Of a stretch of DNA of 30,812 bases, positions 14,605 through 22,839 are shown piece after piece (within the stretch, counting starts at the first letter, position 1; every line of letters begins with the position of its first letter). Location: NCBI GenBank assembly GCA_050743365.1, contig JBOGFI010000094.1:1-30812 (forward strand), read 5' to 3'. A model generated the notes under the pieces. The model searched no databases. It worked only from the letters and a program-made list of their open reading frames with translations, and had not been told where the DNA came from. Source of the DNA: JBOGFI01 sp050743365 (GTDB lineage Bacteria; Actinomycetota; Acidimicrobiia; IMCC26256; JACDBD01). The position numbers and the translations under genes are program-made.

Positions 14605-15549
14605 CTACGTGCCGGCCAGCCGGGCGACGACCGGCGCGAACTGCTCGATCACGTCGACGCCGACAACGTGGTAGCTCATGAGCCAGCGTTCACGCCGCGC
14701 GACCAGATCATCGGCCATCTCGTCGAGCGTGCCCGCCAGCACCACCGGCGTCTCGAGCGCCTCGTCCGGGGTGACGCCGAAGGCGGGTGCCATCGCCTCC
14801 GCGAGCGAGCGGCGGTCGTCGGTGAAGTGGGTGAAGCCGACGAACGTCTGAATCTCGAGCTCGTCGAAGCGATCGCCGGCAGCCTCGCGTACCCATGCCA
14901 GCTTCTGGTCGGTGGCGGCGCCGGTAATGGAATGGGCGGCGTCTTCGGTGATGGCCTCGCCACTGCGGAGGTTGGCGTTGATACCGACGATGTCGGCCTC
15001 CTGCGCGCCGAGCGACAGCACCTTCTTGGCGCCGCCACCGACGATCATCGGCGGATGCGGACGCTGCACCGGCTTGGGCTGCCCGTCGAGGTCGGTGATC
15101 GTGTAGTGCTCGCCCTCGAAGCTGAATGGCTTGTCATCCATGAGGCCCTTCAGGATCGCGATCGACTCGGCCAGCCGGGCGATGCGCACGCGGGGCCGGT
15201 CGAGGGGAATGCCCGCTTTCTCGTAGTCGGCGGTCATCCACCCCGCGCCGACTCCGAGCTCGAGGCGCCCGTCCGAGAGAAGGTCGAGGGTGGCGGCCTC
15301 ACGTGCGAGGACGACGGGGTGCTTGTAGTCGTTGCCGAGGACGAGCGTGCCGACCCGCAGCGTCGAGGTGGTCTCGGCCACCATGGCGATCGCCGGCATC
15401 GGCGCGACCGGATGGTCGACGAAATGGTCGGGGACGAACCACGTCGAGTACCCGAGGTCCTCGGCCTTGCGGGCCTTCTCTCGGTACGAGTCGGCCGAGG
15501 CCGCATGCGAGGCCATCACGCCGAAGCGGAACCTCCGATCGTGCGGCAC
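14605..15549 (-). CDS. F420-dependent LLM-class oxidoreductase, paralogue
   Basis: The 314-residue protein is the upstream member of a tandem pair. VPHDRRFRFGVMASHAAS opens the protein, with DLGYSTWFVPDHFVDHP and LRVGTLVLGNDYKHPVVLA following. The open frame continues to 15699, but the extension is arginine-rich and enters dut; GTG 15549 gives the same length as its neighbour and is preferred. It lies 80 bp downstream of dut. Duplication followed by divergence suggests two related substrates or a division between oxidation and reduction, which is inference. Confidence 0.86.
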   Translation of the reverse strand: MPHDRRFRFGVMASHAASADSYREKARKAEDLGYSTWFVPDHFVDHPVAPMPAIAMVAETTSTLRVGTLVLGNDYKHPVVLAREAATLDLLSDGRLELGVGAGWMTADYEKAGIPLDRPRVRIARLAESIAILKGLMDDKPFSFEGEHYTITDLDGQPKPVQRPHPPMIVGGGAKKVLSLGAQEADIVGINANLRSGEAITEDAAHSITGAATDQKLAWVREAAGDRFDELEIQTFVGFTHFTDDRRSLAEAMAPAFGVTPDEALETPVVLAGTLDEMADDLVARRERWLMSYHVVGVDVIEQFAPVVARLAGT

Positions 15550-15629
15550 GGCGGCGGAGGCTACCCGCTCGACCGTTCTCGTGACCGCAGGTGACCGCGG
15601 CGGTCGCTTCCCGCCGCGAGAGGCGGTGC

Positions 15630-16064
15630 TCAGGGACCGGTGGACCCGAAGCCGTGGATGTCGCGCTCGGTCGCGCCGAGGTCGTCGACCTCCTCCCACT
15701 CCACCAACTCCACCTTCTCGACCACGAGCTGGGCGATCCGGTCGCCCCGCTTCACCTCGTAGGGCTCGGCCGGATCGGTGTTGACGAGCACGACCTTGAG
15801 CTCGCCCCGGTACAGCGGGTCGATGAGACCGGGCGTGTTGAGGCAGGTGACGCCGTGGCGCAGGGCGAGGCCCGACCGCGGCAGGACGAAGCCGGCGTAG
15901 CCGGCGGGGATGGCGACGGCGACCCCGGTTGGCACGATCGCGCGGCCGCCGCGCGCCGCGATCTGCACGTCTTCGCGGGCGTGGAGGTCGTAGCCGGCGT
16001 CGTCGGGATGCTGCGCCTCGGGTAGCGGGAGCGCAGGGTCGAGCCGGCGGATCTGCACGCGCAC
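15630..16064 (-). CDS. dut: dUTP diphosphatase
   Basis: The 144-residue homotrimeric-type dUTPase hydrolyses dUTP to dUMP and pyrophosphate, keeping uracil out of DNA and feeding dTMP synthesis. All five motifs are visible: DAGYDLHA (23-30), PRSGLALRHG (62-71), GLIDPLYRGELKV (79-91), RIAQLVV (109-115) and the C-terminal RDIHGFGSTG (134-143). The last usually reads RGxGGFGSTG; here the Arg and FGSTG are kept while the central glycines are changed. The start at 16064 is near the GYD-domain gene (31 bp). This is a housekeeping gene and supports calling this region backbone. Confidence 0.95.
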   Translation of the reverse strand: MRVQIRRLDPALPLPEAQHPDDAGYDLHAREDVQIAARGGRAIVPTGVAVAIPAGYAGFVLPRSGLALRHGVTCLNTPGLIDPLYRGELKVVLVNTDPAEPYEVKRGDRIAQLVVEKVELVEWEEVDDLGATERDIHGFGSTGP

Positions 16065-16095
16065 GCGCGGCAGCGTACGCGCGAGTCCCCCGGCG

Positions 16096-16419
16096 CTACT
16101 TGGGCGGCGCGTACTTGCTCCCGCCCGCCTTCTTCATCGCCTCGACGCTCTCCTCCATCGTCATCAGCGGGGTGGTGTGGAGCGCCTTCACCGAGCCCTT
16201 CGCCGCCACACTGACGGAGAACGCCGCCGCGGTGACGTTGTCGGGGAAGTCGCAGACGCCGATCAGGTCGTACTGACCGAAGGCGAGCCAGGCGCTCTCG
16301 AACTTCCCGCCCAGCCCCTCGACCGCGGGGCGGACGGCGTCCATCCGGTTCTGGGGGTTCTTGACCATCGCGGCCCACGACTCCGGGGTGTAGGCCACCT
16401 GGACGAGGTACTTGGGCAT
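16096..16419 (-). CDS. GYD domain-containing protein
   Basis: The 107-residue protein matches the small GYD family: MPKYLVQVAYTPESWAAM at the start, GGKFESAWLAFGQYDLIGVC in the middle (the GxYD element) and KALHTTPLMTMEESVEAMKKAG near the end. The family has a ferredoxin-like alpha/beta fold related to monooxygenase and Dabb proteins, with no firmly known function. It lies between dut and an acyl-CoA synthetase on the same strand. Purine-rich AGAGGAGCAG lies before the ATG. Confidence 0.8.
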   Translation of the reverse strand: MPKYLVQVAYTPESWAAMVKNPQNRMDAVRPAVEGLGGKFESAWLAFGQYDLIGVCDFPDNVTAAAFSVSVAAKGSVKALHTTPLMTMEESVEAMKKAGGSKYAPPK

Positions 16420-16508
16420 CGGGCTGCTCCTCTCTCCGACCGACCGATGAGGCCAGTGTCACGTGAACCGCCCGCAGGCGCCAGCGCGACGGACCGGATG
16501 AGCCCGGC

Positions 16509-18020
16509 TCACCGGCGGGCGAGCCACTCCTCCCGGAGCTTGGGCTTGCGCACCTTGCCGTTGGGGTCGCGGGGCAGCTCGTGAACGAACTCGACCACCC
16601 GCGGCCGCTTGTAGTCGGCGAGGTGCGCGCGGCACCACGCCACCACCCCGTCGGCGTCGAGCGCGGAGCCCGCCTCGGGCTGCACGACCGCATAGAGGGC
16701 CTCGCCCCAGCGGTCGTCGGGCACACCGAGCACGGCGCAGTCGACGATCTCCGGGTGCCGGAACAGCACGTCCTCGACCTCGCGGGGGTAGATGTTCACA
16801 CCGCCTGAGATCACCATGTCGCTCTTGCGGTCGGTGAGGTAGAGGTAGCCGTCCTCGTCGAGATAGCCGGCGTCGCCCACAGTGAACCACTCCCCGCGAT
16901 GGGAAGCAGCGGTCTTGTCGTCGTCGTTGTGGTACCGGAACGACGAGGCGGCGGGCTTTGCGTAGATCGTGCCCACCTCGCCCGGCGGCAGCGGGTTGCC
17001 GTCGTCATCGAGGATGGCGAACTCGTTGCCGGGGAACGGCTTCCCGACGCTCCCGGGATGCGCGAGCCACTCCTGCGGGGCGATCACCGTGCCGCCGCCC
17101 TCGGAGGCGCCGTAGTACTCCCAGACCTTGTCGGCGCCCACGACGTCCATGAACGCGTGCTTGAGCGGGACCGGGCAGGGCGCGGCCGCGTGCACGACCA
17201 TCTTCAGCGACAAGAGGTCGTACCGAGCGCGCACGTCGGGCGGTAGCTCGAGGATGCGGGTGAAGTTGGCCGGGACCATGTGGGTGTTGGTCACACCCCG
17301 GCCTTCGATCAGCGCCAGGCACCCGCGCGCGTCCCACCGCGCCATGATCACGACTGTCGCGCCGAACGCGAGGTGCATCTGCGCCCAGAACAGCGGACCC
17401 ATGTGGTACGAGGGACCGACGAGCAGGTGGATGTCGTCGGGGCCGAGGCCCCAACGCTCCCCCGAGGCGGCCACACCGTCGGCGCGGCGCCTGAAGTCGT
17501 CGTCGCCGATGGCCACGCCCTTCGGGCGTCCCGTCGTGCCGGACGTGTACGCCATCGTCGTGGGCCAGCCGTCACCGATCACGTCGGGCGGTTCGATCTC
17601 GCCGGACGCCGGCGCGCCGGCGAGCGTCTCCTCGTAGCCGTCACCCACTACGAGCCGGGGGACGTCGGCGACCCCGCCGAGCACCGGAGCGAGGTCGGAC
17701 GCCACCACCGCCGCCCTCGCGCCCGAGTCGGTGACGATCCAGCCCGCCTCGTCCGCCTTGAAGTGGGTGTTCACCGGGACGGCGATCGCCCCCAGCCGGC
17801 CGCAGGCGTGCAGCACCTCGAAGAACTCGAACGAGTTGGGCACCATCACCGCGACCCGGTCGCCGCGCCGCACTCCGAGTGCGTGCAGCGCGTGCCCGGC
17901 CCGACGCGCCCGGTCGTCGAGCTGGGCGTAGGTGAGGGCGACGTCGCCGAGCCGAAGGGCCGTCTGGTCGGGTCGTAGCCTCGCCTGGGCGAGCAGTCCG
18001 GCCGCGCCCGCATCGCTCAT
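16509..18020 (-). CDS. AMP-forming acyl-CoA synthetase
   Basis: The 503-residue ANL-superfamily ligase activates a carboxylic acid with ATP and transfers it to CoA. Signatures are the P-loop YTSGTTGRPKG (158-168), YYGASEGGG, the hinge-region YLYLTDRKSDMVISGG and the catalytic lysine in NGKVRK (Lys489). ATG 18020 is chosen because GGAGG lies just upstream and the protein then begins as the family does; the open frame further upstream is arginine- and proline-rich noise. It is divergent from another synthetase at 18194. A medium- or long-chain or aromatic acid is possible; I cannot tell. Confidence 0.9.
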   Translation of the reverse strand: MSDAGAAGLLAQARLRPDQTALRLGDVALTYAQLDDRARRAGHALHALGVRRGDRVAVMVPNSFEFFEVLHACGRLGAIAVPVNTHFKADEAGWIVTDSGARAAVVASDLAPVLGGVADVPRLVVGDGYEETLAGAPASGEIEPPDVIGDGWPTTMAYTSGTTGRPKGVAIGDDDFRRRADGVAASGERWGLGPDDIHLLVGPSYHMGPLFWAQMHLAFGATVVIMARWDARGCLALIEGRGVTNTHMVPANFTRILELPPDVRARYDLLSLKMVVHAAAPCPVPLKHAFMDVVGADKVWEYYGASEGGGTVIAPQEWLAHPGSVGKPFPGNEFAILDDDGNPLPPGEVGTIYAKPAASSFRYHNDDDKTAASHRGEWFTVGDAGYLDEDGYLYLTDRKSDMVISGGVNIYPREVEDVLFRHPEIVDCAVLGVPDDRWGEALYAVVQPEAGSALDADGVVAWCRAHLADYKRPRVVEFVHELPRDPNGKVRKPKLREEWLARR

Positions 18021-18152
18021 CGGCCCATCCTCCCACCGCGTGGACCGCTCGACCCGACCGGCAGGACCGTCGAGCCCTTCCGGATCCAACGCCACCGGCG
18101 TGACGCCCCGACGGGAGGCAGAATCGGCCCCGAACCGGCGCCGGAGGGGTCG

Positions 18153-18206
18153 ATGAGCGAGAGCGAGCTCGAGGGCACCAGCCGCCCGTACCGATGGCGC
18201 TGCTGA
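18153..18206 (+). CDS. Possible 17-codon upstream ORF
   Basis: ATG 18153 follows GGAGGGG at good spacing and encodes 17 residues (MSESELEGTSRPYRWRC). Its TGA at 18204-18206 lies just inside the synthetase gene that starts at 18194 in another frame. The synthetase ATG itself has no close ribosome site. Translational coupling is therefore plausible; translation is not shown. Confidence 0.3.
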   Translation: MSESELEGTSRPYRWRC

Positions 18207-19651
18207 TCGGCGACGTCCTCCGGCACGCCGCCCGGGTGACGCCACGGCGAACGGCTGCGACCCTCGGCGACGGCTCACTCACCTTTGGCGCCCTCGACGA
18301 ACGGGCCAACCGCGTCGCCCACGCCCTCTCCCGCATGGGGGTGAGCCACGGCGACCGGGTCGCCTGGTGGGGCGACACGTCGCTCGAGGCGGTACCGCTC
18401 TTCTTCGCGCTGGCGAAGCTGGGGGCGGTCTTCGCGCCGGTCAACGCCCGCCTGGGAGCGGACGAGGCCGCCGAGGTGATCGGCTACGCGCGTCCGCGCC
18501 TTCTCCTAGTCGATCCGGCGCACGCCGAGCTCGTCGAGGGGATCGACGTGCCGGTGCTCACCCACGCGGCGCTCGACGAGGCCGCGTCGCGGGCGAGCGC
18601 ATCCGACGTGCATGCCCCCACGCTCGACGAGCGCGACCCGCACGTCATCTTCTTCACCAGCGGCAGCACCGGTCGATCGAAGGGTGTGGTGCTCTCGCAC
18701 CGCGCCAACTATCTGCGCAGCTTCCCGCCGCTGGCCGCCGACACCGGACGAGCCGGCGGCACCGTCTGCATGTTCCCCCTGTTCCATATGGCCGGGTGGT
18801 CGCTCGGCCTGGGCTGCTGGCAGGCGCGCCGGGCTCTCCACCTGGTGCGCGCGCCCGACGCCGAGACGCTGCTCGACGAAGTCGAGCAGCGGCACGCGGC
18901 GCGCATCTACCTCATCCCGGCAGTCTGGGCTCGAGTGCTCGAGCACGGTACGACCGGGCGCGACCTTGCGAGCCTCGAGGAGGCAGACACCGGCACGTCG
19001 GCGACCCCTCCCGAGCTGGTGGCCACGATCCGTGACGCGCTCCCCCACACGGTCACCCGGATCTTCTACGGCTCCACCGAAGCCGGCGCGGGGACGGTGC
19101 TGGCGCACCACGACCTCGATCGGAAGCCGGGCAGCGTCGGGCTCCCCCAGCCCGGCGTCGACGTGCGCCTCTCGGACGACGGCGAGGTATGCATCGACAG
19201 CGACCTGCTCATGGATGGCTACTTCGAGCTGCCCGACGCCACGGCGGAGGCGCTGCGCGATGGCTGGTACCACACCGGTGACGTCGGCGTCTTCGACGAC
19301 GAGGGCTACCTCTCGATCATCGGGCGCGTGCGCGACGTGATCCGCACCGGGGGCGAAACCGTCGCGCCGGGCGAGGTGGAGCGTGCGCTCGCGACCCATC
19401 GTGCCGTCGACGATGTGGCCGTGATCGGGCTGCCTGACCCGCACTGGGGGGAGATCGTGTGCGCGGTCGTCGTGCCGGCAGCGGGTCATGCCGTCGACCT
19501 CGAGAGCCTGCGGAGGCACTCTCGGGAGCGGCTCGCCGCCTTCAAGCAGCCCCGCCGGCTCGAGCTGCTCGATGCGCTCCCCCGCACGCCCGCCACCGGG
19601 CAGGTGCAGCGGACGCTGCTCGTGGAGCGCCTCGCGTCCCGAACAACCTGA
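18194..19651 (+). CDS. Acyl-CoA synthetase-like protein lacking the A10 lysine
   Basis: The 485-residue ANL-superfamily protein has the P-loop FTSGSTGRSKG (154-164), FYGSTEAG, WYHTGDVGVFDDEGYL and GRVRDVIRTGGETVAP all in place. The C-terminal motif, normally xGKxxR, reads PATGQVQRTLL, so Gln470 replaces the lysine that drives adenylation. The codon is CAG, and the flanking sequence is otherwise normal. It may be a specialised thioesterification partner, an inactive paralogue or an enzyme using another lysine. ATG 18194 gives a family-like start (ALLIGDVLRHAARVTP). It converges on the next synthetase with only eight bases between stops. Confidence 0.85.
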   Translation: MALLIGDVLRHAARVTPRRTAATLGDGSLTFGALDERANRVAHALSRMGVSHGDRVAWWGDTSLEAVPLFFALAKLGAVFAPVNARLGADEAAEVIGYARPRLLLVDPAHAELVEGIDVPVLTHAALDEAASRASASDVHAPTLDERDPHVIFFTSGSTGRSKGVVLSHRANYLRSFPPLAADTGRAGGTVCMFPLFHMAGWSLGLGCWQARRALHLVRAPDAETLLDEVEQRHAARIYLIPAVWARVLEHGTTGRDLASLEEADTGTSATPPELVATIRDALPHTVTRIFYGSTEAGAGTVLAHHDLDRKPGSVGLPQPGVDVRLSDDGEVCIDSDLLMDGYFELPDATAEALRDGWYHTGDVGVFDDEGYLSIIGRVRDVIRTGGETVAPGEVERALATHRAVDDVAVIGLPDPHWGEIVCAVVVPAAGHAVDLESLRRHSRERLAAFKQPRRLELLDALPRTPATGQVQRTLLVERLASRTT

Positions 19652-19659
19652 CCCTCGCT

Positions 19660-21297
19660 CTACCTGGGCGAGGCGCCCGCCTCCTGACGCAGGCGGTCGC
19701 GCAGGGCGAACTTCTGGATCTTGCCCGACGGCGTACGGGGGAAGTCGTCGACCGCCCGCAGCTCCTCGGGCCACTTCTGGCGGGCGAGGCCCGCCCCGTC
19801 GAGGTGGGCGCGCACCGCTTCGAGTGCGGGCAGCTCGGCGCCCGGCAGTGGCCGGACGAACGCGCACGCGTGCTCACCGAGCCGGGCGTCGGGTGCGGAG
19901 ACCACTGCGGTCTCGGCGACACCCGGCATGCGCAGCAGCAGCTCCTCTACCTCCAGCGCGCTGATGTTCTCCCCGCCGCGGATGATGATGTCCTTCTTCC
20001 GGTCGACGATGGCCAGGTACCCGTCGGGGTCGAGCACCCCGACGTCACCCGTCGCGTACCAGCCGTCGGCGTCGAAGCACTGCTCGGTCAGCTTCGGGTC
20101 CGTGTAACCGGGGAAGCAGTCGGGGCCCCGGCTGTGGATCTCGCCCGGCTCCCCGACCGCGACCTCCCTCCCGTTGTCGTCGAGGAGGCGGATCTCGCAC
20201 CCCGGCATCGGCCGCCCGTCGGTGTAGAGGCGTTTCTCACGGGGATCGCCGTCGTGGGTGCAGCCCGTGATCGACGGGTGCTCGGTCGACCCGTACAGGC
20301 GCACGATCGAGATGCCCATGGCGTCGGCACGGTCGGCGACCGCGGCGGGGACCGACGAGCCGCCGAGGCCGATGTGGCGCATGAGCTCCATGTGCTCGTC
20401 GGTGAAGTCGGGATGGTCGAGCAGGCTGGTCAGGAAGAACGTGGCGCCGGTGCCGCTGAGGAGCCGGTCCTCGAGCATCGCCCGCAGCACCTCGGCCGGG
20501 TCCCAGACGTCGATGAGGTTGATCGGCTCCCGCCGCCACACGGGGAGCAGCAACGCGGCGAGCATCCCGATGCCATGGCCGACCGGGGCGCCCACGAGCG
20601 CCGGCGGCGAGCCCGAGGCCTGCATGGCGCCGAGCTGGCGGATCTCGAAGCCGATCGTGCGGTGCGCGTGCACCACGCCCTTCGGGTCTGCGGTGGTGCC
20701 CGACGTGTAGGCGACGAGCGCCGGCGCCGCCGGGTCGGCCCGGGCCGGGGTGTCGACGGGCTCGGCGTCGGCGAGGACAGCGAAGGAGAGGTGGCCACCG
20801 TCGTCGTCGCCCACCACTGCCACGAGCTCGAGGTCGGGCAGGTCGGGGCGCAGGGCGTCGAGGTTGGCGAGGTAGTCGAGGTGTCCGAAGCGGTCGGCGG
20901 TCACGAACACGCGGGCACCCGACTGGCGGAGGATGAAGCCGACTTCCTTGGGGCCGTAGAAGTGCACGATGGGCACCGGGACTGCGCCGAGGAAGGCGAT
21001 GCCCCAGAACGTGGCCGCGGCCTCGACCCAGTTCGGGAGCTGGAACGCCACCAGCTCGCCGGGACCAACGCCGCGCTCGCGGAGCCCGCCGGCGACCCGG
21101 CGAGCGAGGTCGGCGACGTCTCCGAACGTGCCCGACCACGGCCGGAGCCGTGAGCGGACCTTGAACGTGAGGCCGGCGCCGGCGCCGAGCCCGGCGGCGA
21201 GGACGGCGCCGAGCGTTTCGTCAGTCCATGCGCCCTCCGCGAGGTACCGGCGGGTGAGGTCGCCGGGCGGGGCACGGAGCTGCCAGTCGATCGGCAC
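19660..21297 (-). CDS. AMP-forming acyl-CoA synthetase (cyclohexanecarboxylate-CoA ligase-like)
   Basis: The 545-residue ligase has a complete set of ANL motifs: P-loop YTSGTTADPKG near 200, LYGSTEHPS, DGWYATGDVGVLDPDGYL, RKKDIIIRGGENISALE and the catalytic lysine in PSGKIQK (Lys526). The N-terminal RPWSGTFGDVADLARRVAG matches the cyclohexanecarboxylate or short-chain acid-type AMP ligases of actinobacteria. The substrate is not certain. It is divergent from the TetR gene at 21357, with 59 bp between, so TetR control of both is likely. It carries long antisense open frames that I treat as GC artefacts. Confidence 0.9.
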   Translation of the reverse strand: MPIDWQLRAPPGDLTRRYLAEGAWTDETLGAVLAAGLGAGAGLTFKVRSRLRPWSGTFGDVADLARRVAGGLRERGVGPGELVAFQLPNWVEAAATFWGIAFLGAVPVPIVHFYGPKEVGFILRQSGARVFVTADRFGHLDYLANLDALRPDLPDLELVAVVGDDDGGHLSFAVLADAEPVDTPARADPAAPALVAYTSGTTADPKGVVHAHRTIGFEIRQLGAMQASGSPPALVGAPVGHGIGMLAALLLPVWRREPINLIDVWDPAEVLRAMLEDRLLSGTGATFFLTSLLDHPDFTDEHMELMRHIGLGGSSVPAAVADRADAMGISIVRLYGSTEHPSITGCTHDGDPREKRLYTDGRPMPGCEIRLLDDNGREVAVGEPGEIHSRGPDCFPGYTDPKLTEQCFDADGWYATGDVGVLDPDGYLAIVDRKKDIIIRGGENISALEVEELLLRMPGVAETAVVSAPDARLGEHACAFVRPLPGAELPALEAVRAHLDGAGLARQKWPEELRAVDDFPRTPSGKIQKFALRDRLRQEAGASPR

Positions 21298-21330
21298 GGC
21301 GCGGCGACGCTACCGCGCCCGCCCCGAGCC

Positions 21331-21356
21331 TTGACGGAAGGAATAGGATTCTGGAT
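21331..21356. promoter_or_regulatory. TetR promoter/operator candidate
   Basis: TTGACG (21331-21336) resembles a -35 box. The palindrome GAATAGGATTC (21341-21351) sits just before the TetR ATG at 21357, in the 59-bp gap shared with a divergent acyl-CoA synthetase. TetR proteins usually bind such dyads in divergent gaps, so autoregulation is expected. A matching -10 is not clear. Confidence 0.35.
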
Positions 21357-21998
21357 ATGCAGAACACTGTTCCGGCGGTGGCCGACCGGAGCGAATCGTT
21401 GGCCGATCGGGCCGCGTCGAGGGCGCTTACGGAGCGCCACCGGGCGTACGCCGAGGAGGTCCGGCGTCTGATCGACGCCGCCTACGCGGTGATGCGCCGC
21501 AGTGGCGAGACCGACCCCCGGGTGAGCGACATCGTGCGGGAGGCGGGACTGTCGAACCAGGCCTTCTACCGCCACTTCCGGGGCAAGGACGAGCTGCTGC
21601 TCGCCGTCCTCGACGACGGCCACCGCCGGCTCGTCGGCTATCTGGAGCACCGGCTCTCCCGCGCCACGCCCGGCGCCGAGCAGGTGCGGGAGTGGGTCGA
21701 AGGCGTGCTGGAGCAGGCCCGCAACCGCGAGGCCGCCGGGAACACACGTCCGTTCGCCATCGACGGCGCCCGTCTCGCGGACCGCTTCCCCGCCGAGACG
21801 GCGCGCTCGCGCGAGCTGCTGCTCCGGCCGTTGCGCGACGCGCTCGTGGTCGCGGGTGGGGACGCCGACCGCGACGCCGACGCGATCTACCACCTCGTGA
21901 TGGGCTCGATGAACGACGCGCTCGTGCACCGCGCCACACCGTCGCAGGCCGACGTGGATCACCTCGTCGATTTCGCGCTCACGGGGATCGGCGCCTGA
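21357..21998 (+). CDS. TetR-family transcriptional regulator
   Basis: The 213-residue repressor-type protein has an N-terminal TetR helix-turn-helix at about 55-80 (VSDIVREAGLSNQAFYRHFR, then GKDELL). A helical ligand-binding domain follows. Its TGA overlaps the ATG of the oxidoreductase gamma subunit (TGATG), so it is the first gene of that operon. It is also divergent from an acyl-CoA synthetase. The likely effector is an acyl-CoA or acid of the pathway, as for many actinobacterial TetR proteins; this is inference. GGAAGGA lies 14-20 bases before the ATG. Confidence 0.9.
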   Translation: MQNTVPAVADRSESLADRAASRALTERHRAYAEEVRRLIDAAYAVMRRSGETDPRVSDIVREAGLSNQAFYRHFRGKDELLLAVLDDGHRRLVGYLEHRLSRATPGAEQVREWVEGVLEQARNREAAGNTRPFAIDGARLADRFPAETARSRELLLRPLRDALVVAGGDADRDADAIYHLVMGSMNDALVHRATPSQADVDHLVDFALTGIGA

Positions 21999-22579
21999 TG
22001 GAGCGGGAGCTGCTCATCACGGGGATCGGAGGCCAGGGTGTGCAGCTCGCGGCGCAGGTCATCGCGCGGGGCGCGACGCGAGAAGGCCGGCACGTCATGC
22101 TCTTCGGCGTCTACGGCGGCGCCATGCGCGGGATGAACACCGACGGCACGGTGGTGGTGGGTGACGAGCCGCTGCGGGCGCCGCCGCTGCTCTCGCACAC
22201 ATGGTCGGCGATCGGGATGCACGACAAGTTCTGGGCTCCGATCGCCGCCAAGCTGCGCCCGGGCGGCCTGGTGCTCGTGAACGACTCGACGTTCGAGACC
22301 CCTCTCGACGCCGGGTCGTACCACGTGTTCCGGGTGCCGGCCACCGACCTCGCGACCCGGCTCGGCAACGAACTCGGAGGCTCAATGGTGATGGCAGGCG
22401 CCTACGCCGGCATCACGGGCCTCGTCGGGCTCGACGCCATGATCGAGGGGATGCGCGAATCGATCCCGTCGTACCGCCGGCAGCACGTCGCCGCCAACGA
22501 GAGCGCCATCCGGGCCGGGTTCGACTCGGTCGAGCACCTGGCCTGCCCGGCGTGGGACGACGCAGGAGTGCCGGCGTGA
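21998..22579 (+). CDS. 2-oxoacid:ferredoxin oxidoreductase, gamma subunit
   Basis: The 193-residue protein matches the POR/KOR/VOR gamma domain: LLITGIGGQGVQLAAQ at the N-terminus, GVYGGAMRGMNTDGTVVVG, and LRPGGLVLVNDSTFE. The subunit helps bind CoA in the complex that turns 2-oxoacids, CoA and oxidised ferredoxin into acyl-CoA, CO2 and reduced ferredoxin. The start overlaps the TetR stop and the end overlaps the ferredoxin-type subunit (GTGA), so expression is coupled. The order gamma-delta-alpha-beta is that of a four-subunit enzyme. Confidence 0.9.
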   Translation: MERELLITGIGGQGVQLAAQVIARGATREGRHVMLFGVYGGAMRGMNTDGTVVVGDEPLRAPPLLSHTWSAIGMHDKFWAPIAAKLRPGGLVLVNDSTFETPLDAGSYHVFRVPATDLATRLGNELGGSMVMAGAYAGITGLVGLDAMIEGMRESIPSYRRQHVAANESAIRAGFDSVEHLACPAWDDAGVPA

Positions 22580-22839
22580 GCGAGACGACCACGATCAAGA
22601 GCCGCGGCACGGTCACCATCGACACCGACGTGTGCAAGGGATGCGAGCTGTGCATCACCGAGTGCCCGCCCCGGGTGCTTTCGATGTCGGCCGAGGTGAA
22701 CCGGCTCGGCTACCGCTATCCGCGACTCCACCCCGGCTGCACCGGCTGCGCCGCCTGCCTCATGGTGTGCCCCGACTTCGTCTTCGAGATCTTCCGGTTC
22801 GACGAGCCCGTCCTCACCGAGGTGGAGACGCCGTCATGA
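22576..22839 (+). CDS. 2-oxoacid:ferredoxin oxidoreductase, delta (2[4Fe-4S]) subunit
   Basis: The 87-residue ferredoxin-like subunit has two classical clusters: CKGCELCITECP (Cys20, 23, 26, 30) and CTGCAACLMVCP (Cys55, 58, 61, 65). It passes electrons from the thiamine site to external ferredoxin. The GTG start at 22576 overlaps the gamma-subunit stop, and its TGA overlaps the ATG of the alpha subunit at 22836. It begins VSETTTIKSRGTVTID, with no extension. Confidence 0.92.
   Translation: MSETTTIKSRGTVTIDTDVCKGCELCITECPPRVLSMSAEVNRLGYRYPRLHPGCTGCAACLMVCPDFVFEIFRFDEPVLTEVETPS

Noticed and set aside
19459..21153. 564-residue plus-strand open frame opposite the acyl-CoA synthetase
   Set aside because: Lies antisense to all motifs of a real ligase and overlaps another; no family features.
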